From the NCBI GenBank assembly GCA_024763175.1, contig JANTGA010000007.1, positions 1-40,080 of the forward strand: a stretch of DNA of 40,080 nt, given 5' to 3'. Below, in pieces: positions 39,172-40,080 of this stretch (position 1 is the first letter of the stretch; every line of letters starts with the position of its first letter). This DNA is from Sulfurovum sp. GTDB lineage: Bacteria; Campylobacterota; Campylobacteria; Campylobacterales; Sulfurovaceae. Below the pieces are notes generated by a model. The model was not told where the DNA came from. It did no database searches and worked only from the letters and a program-made list of their open reading frames with translations. Both the position numbers and the translations under genes were made by a program.

Positions 39172-40080
39172 ATGAAACCGACAGAACGATTTTTTGGATT
39201 TGAAGAAGATTTCAGAGAACCTTTTGCGAGGGACAGGGACAGGGTGCTGCATTGCAGCTCTTTTCGGAGGCTGGAGTATAAGACTCAGGTATTTCTCAAC
39301 CATGAGGGGGATTATTTTCGTACACGGTTGACACACTCTCTGGAGGTAAGTCAGATCGCACGAACACTTTCGCGAATGCTCAAGCTCAATGAGACGCTCT
39401 CAGAAGTGATCGCGCTTTCACACGATATCGGACATACACCCTTTGGACATATTGGCGGTGATGAACTCGATCGTTTATTGAGAGAGGATGGGCATCCTTT
39501 TGGGTTTGAACACAATTTTCAATCTTTTCGTGTTTTGACCAAGCTTGAGAAACGCTACAAAGCGTTCGATGGATTAAATCTTACTTTTGCAACACTGGAG
39601 GGTGTCCTCAAGCACTCTTACCCCTATGAGAAAAACTTTCTGAAAACGCTTGATTCCTCTTTTGCTCTAGATAAACATCCCTCCCTTGAAGCAATGGTTG
39701 TTGACCATGCCGATGAGATCGCCTATACGAGCCATGATATTGATGATGGTATCAAATATAGTTTGATCTCTTTTGATGAACTGATGGAAAATGAATTGGT
39801 GCAGCGTGTGGACAAAATGGTCTTGGAGGAGGGTATAGGCCGAAATGAAAAGCTCTACCGCCATCGTTTTGTCGCGGCGCTGATCAAACTATTGGTTGAG
39901 GACTTTATCGCTTCATCAAAGCAGGGGGCCGGGAAATACCATTCAGAGTATCCGCTCTGTGCTCAGATAGATACGACTACTGCGATGCCTGTAGGTTTTT
40001 CAACAGAGACGGCGACGCAGCTGAAGAGACTCAAAAGGCTCCTTCACCAAAAACTTTATAGACACCAGAAAATTGCAGAA
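39172..40080 (+). CDS. dGTPase-family HD hydrolase (truncated by window edge)
   Basis: An open frame of 303 codons runs from the ATG at 39172, behind an AAGGAACGAAAGAGG stretch, to the window edge without a stop. The HD-domain metal motif is seen as RTRLTHSLEVSQIARTL, then VIALSHDIGHTPFGHIGGDE, and VVDHADEIAYTSHDIDDGIK. The start ERFFGFEEDFREPFARDRDR with SSFRRLEYKTQVF is the classical dGTP triphosphohydrolase opening. It would convert dGTP to deoxyguanosine and triphosphate, controlling dNTP pools; being next to thyX fits nucleotide metabolism. The C-terminal end is missing. Confidence 0.92.
   Translation, partial: MKPTERFFGFEEDFREPFARDRDRVLHCSSFRRLEYKTQVFLNHEGDYFRTRLTHSLEVSQIARTLSRMLKLNETLSEVIALSHDIGHTPFGHIGGDELDRLLREDGHPFGFEHNFQSFRVLTKLEKRYKAFDGLNLTFATLEGVLKHSYPYEKNFLKTLDSSFALDKHPSLEAMVVDHADEIAYTSHDIDDGIKYSLISFDELMENELVQRVDKMVLEEGIGRNEKLYRHRFVAALIKLLVEDFIASSKQGAGKYHSEYPLCAQIDTTTAMPVGFSTETATQLKRLKRLLHQKLYRHQKIAE

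Overview
The window looks like a chromosomal segment from a sulfur-metabolising member of the Campylobacterota (epsilonproteobacteria), probably close to Sulfurovum-type organisms; the genus is inference. The support is the ruvC-dnaA-dnaN layout with TTCAC-core DnaA boxes on both sides of dnaA, NIF-type NifS/NifU as the Fe-S assembly pair, ThyX thymidylate synthase, a PsrABC-type polysulfide/thiosulfate reductase, and periplasmic rhodaneses. No prophage, insertion sequence, CRISPR array, rRNA or tRNA gene was recognised.

Layout. Positions 1-5468 hold a type II secretion locus split into two divergent arms: gspK-L-M-N-C-D leftwards (gspD runs off the edge) and gspG plus two minor pseudopilins rightwards, with facing promoters between them. 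typA follows (5548-7365). A leftward block (7442-12568) holds an NIT/PilJ-domain periplasmic protein, a small cytochrome c, pcm, a ChaA-type cation/proton antiporter, a solo FeoA and a YcbB-like L,D-transpeptidase. A rightward cassette (12868-15573) carries two paralogous periplasmic rhodaneses flanking a membrane-anchored LysM protein. A leftward operon (17219-15614) encodes a DUF134 regulator, two NifX/NifB-like cofactor-binding proteins and TrmO. mutY and folE come next, then a SpoIIAA-like protein on the opposite strand, then nifS, nifU and mrp. psrABC lies on the minus strand (27744-23473).

The chromosomal origin is at about 32.3-33.96 kb. Five DnaA boxes lie between dnaA and ruvC, and two to three more boxes plus a DnaA-trio-like TAG repeat lie between dnaA and dnaN. 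dnaN is followed by pyrG and recJ. To the right of ruvC lie a flavoprotein reductase, a second L,D-transpeptidase, an outer-membrane beta-barrel protein with a near-consensus sigma70 promoter, thyX, and a dGTPase-family HD hydrolase that runs off the right edge.

The least explained parts are the rhodanese-LysM-rhodanese cassette (paired cysteine loss in one paralog, nested inverted repeats upstream, mutually exclusive RNA pairings before the second rhodanese), the psrA leader (possible Shine-Dalgarno switch), the DUF134 operon with tandem palindromic operators, the disturbed mutY start region, and a decayed cluster of REP-like palindromes between nifU and mrp. All structural RNA and operator calls come from reading the sequence by eye and have not been computed.
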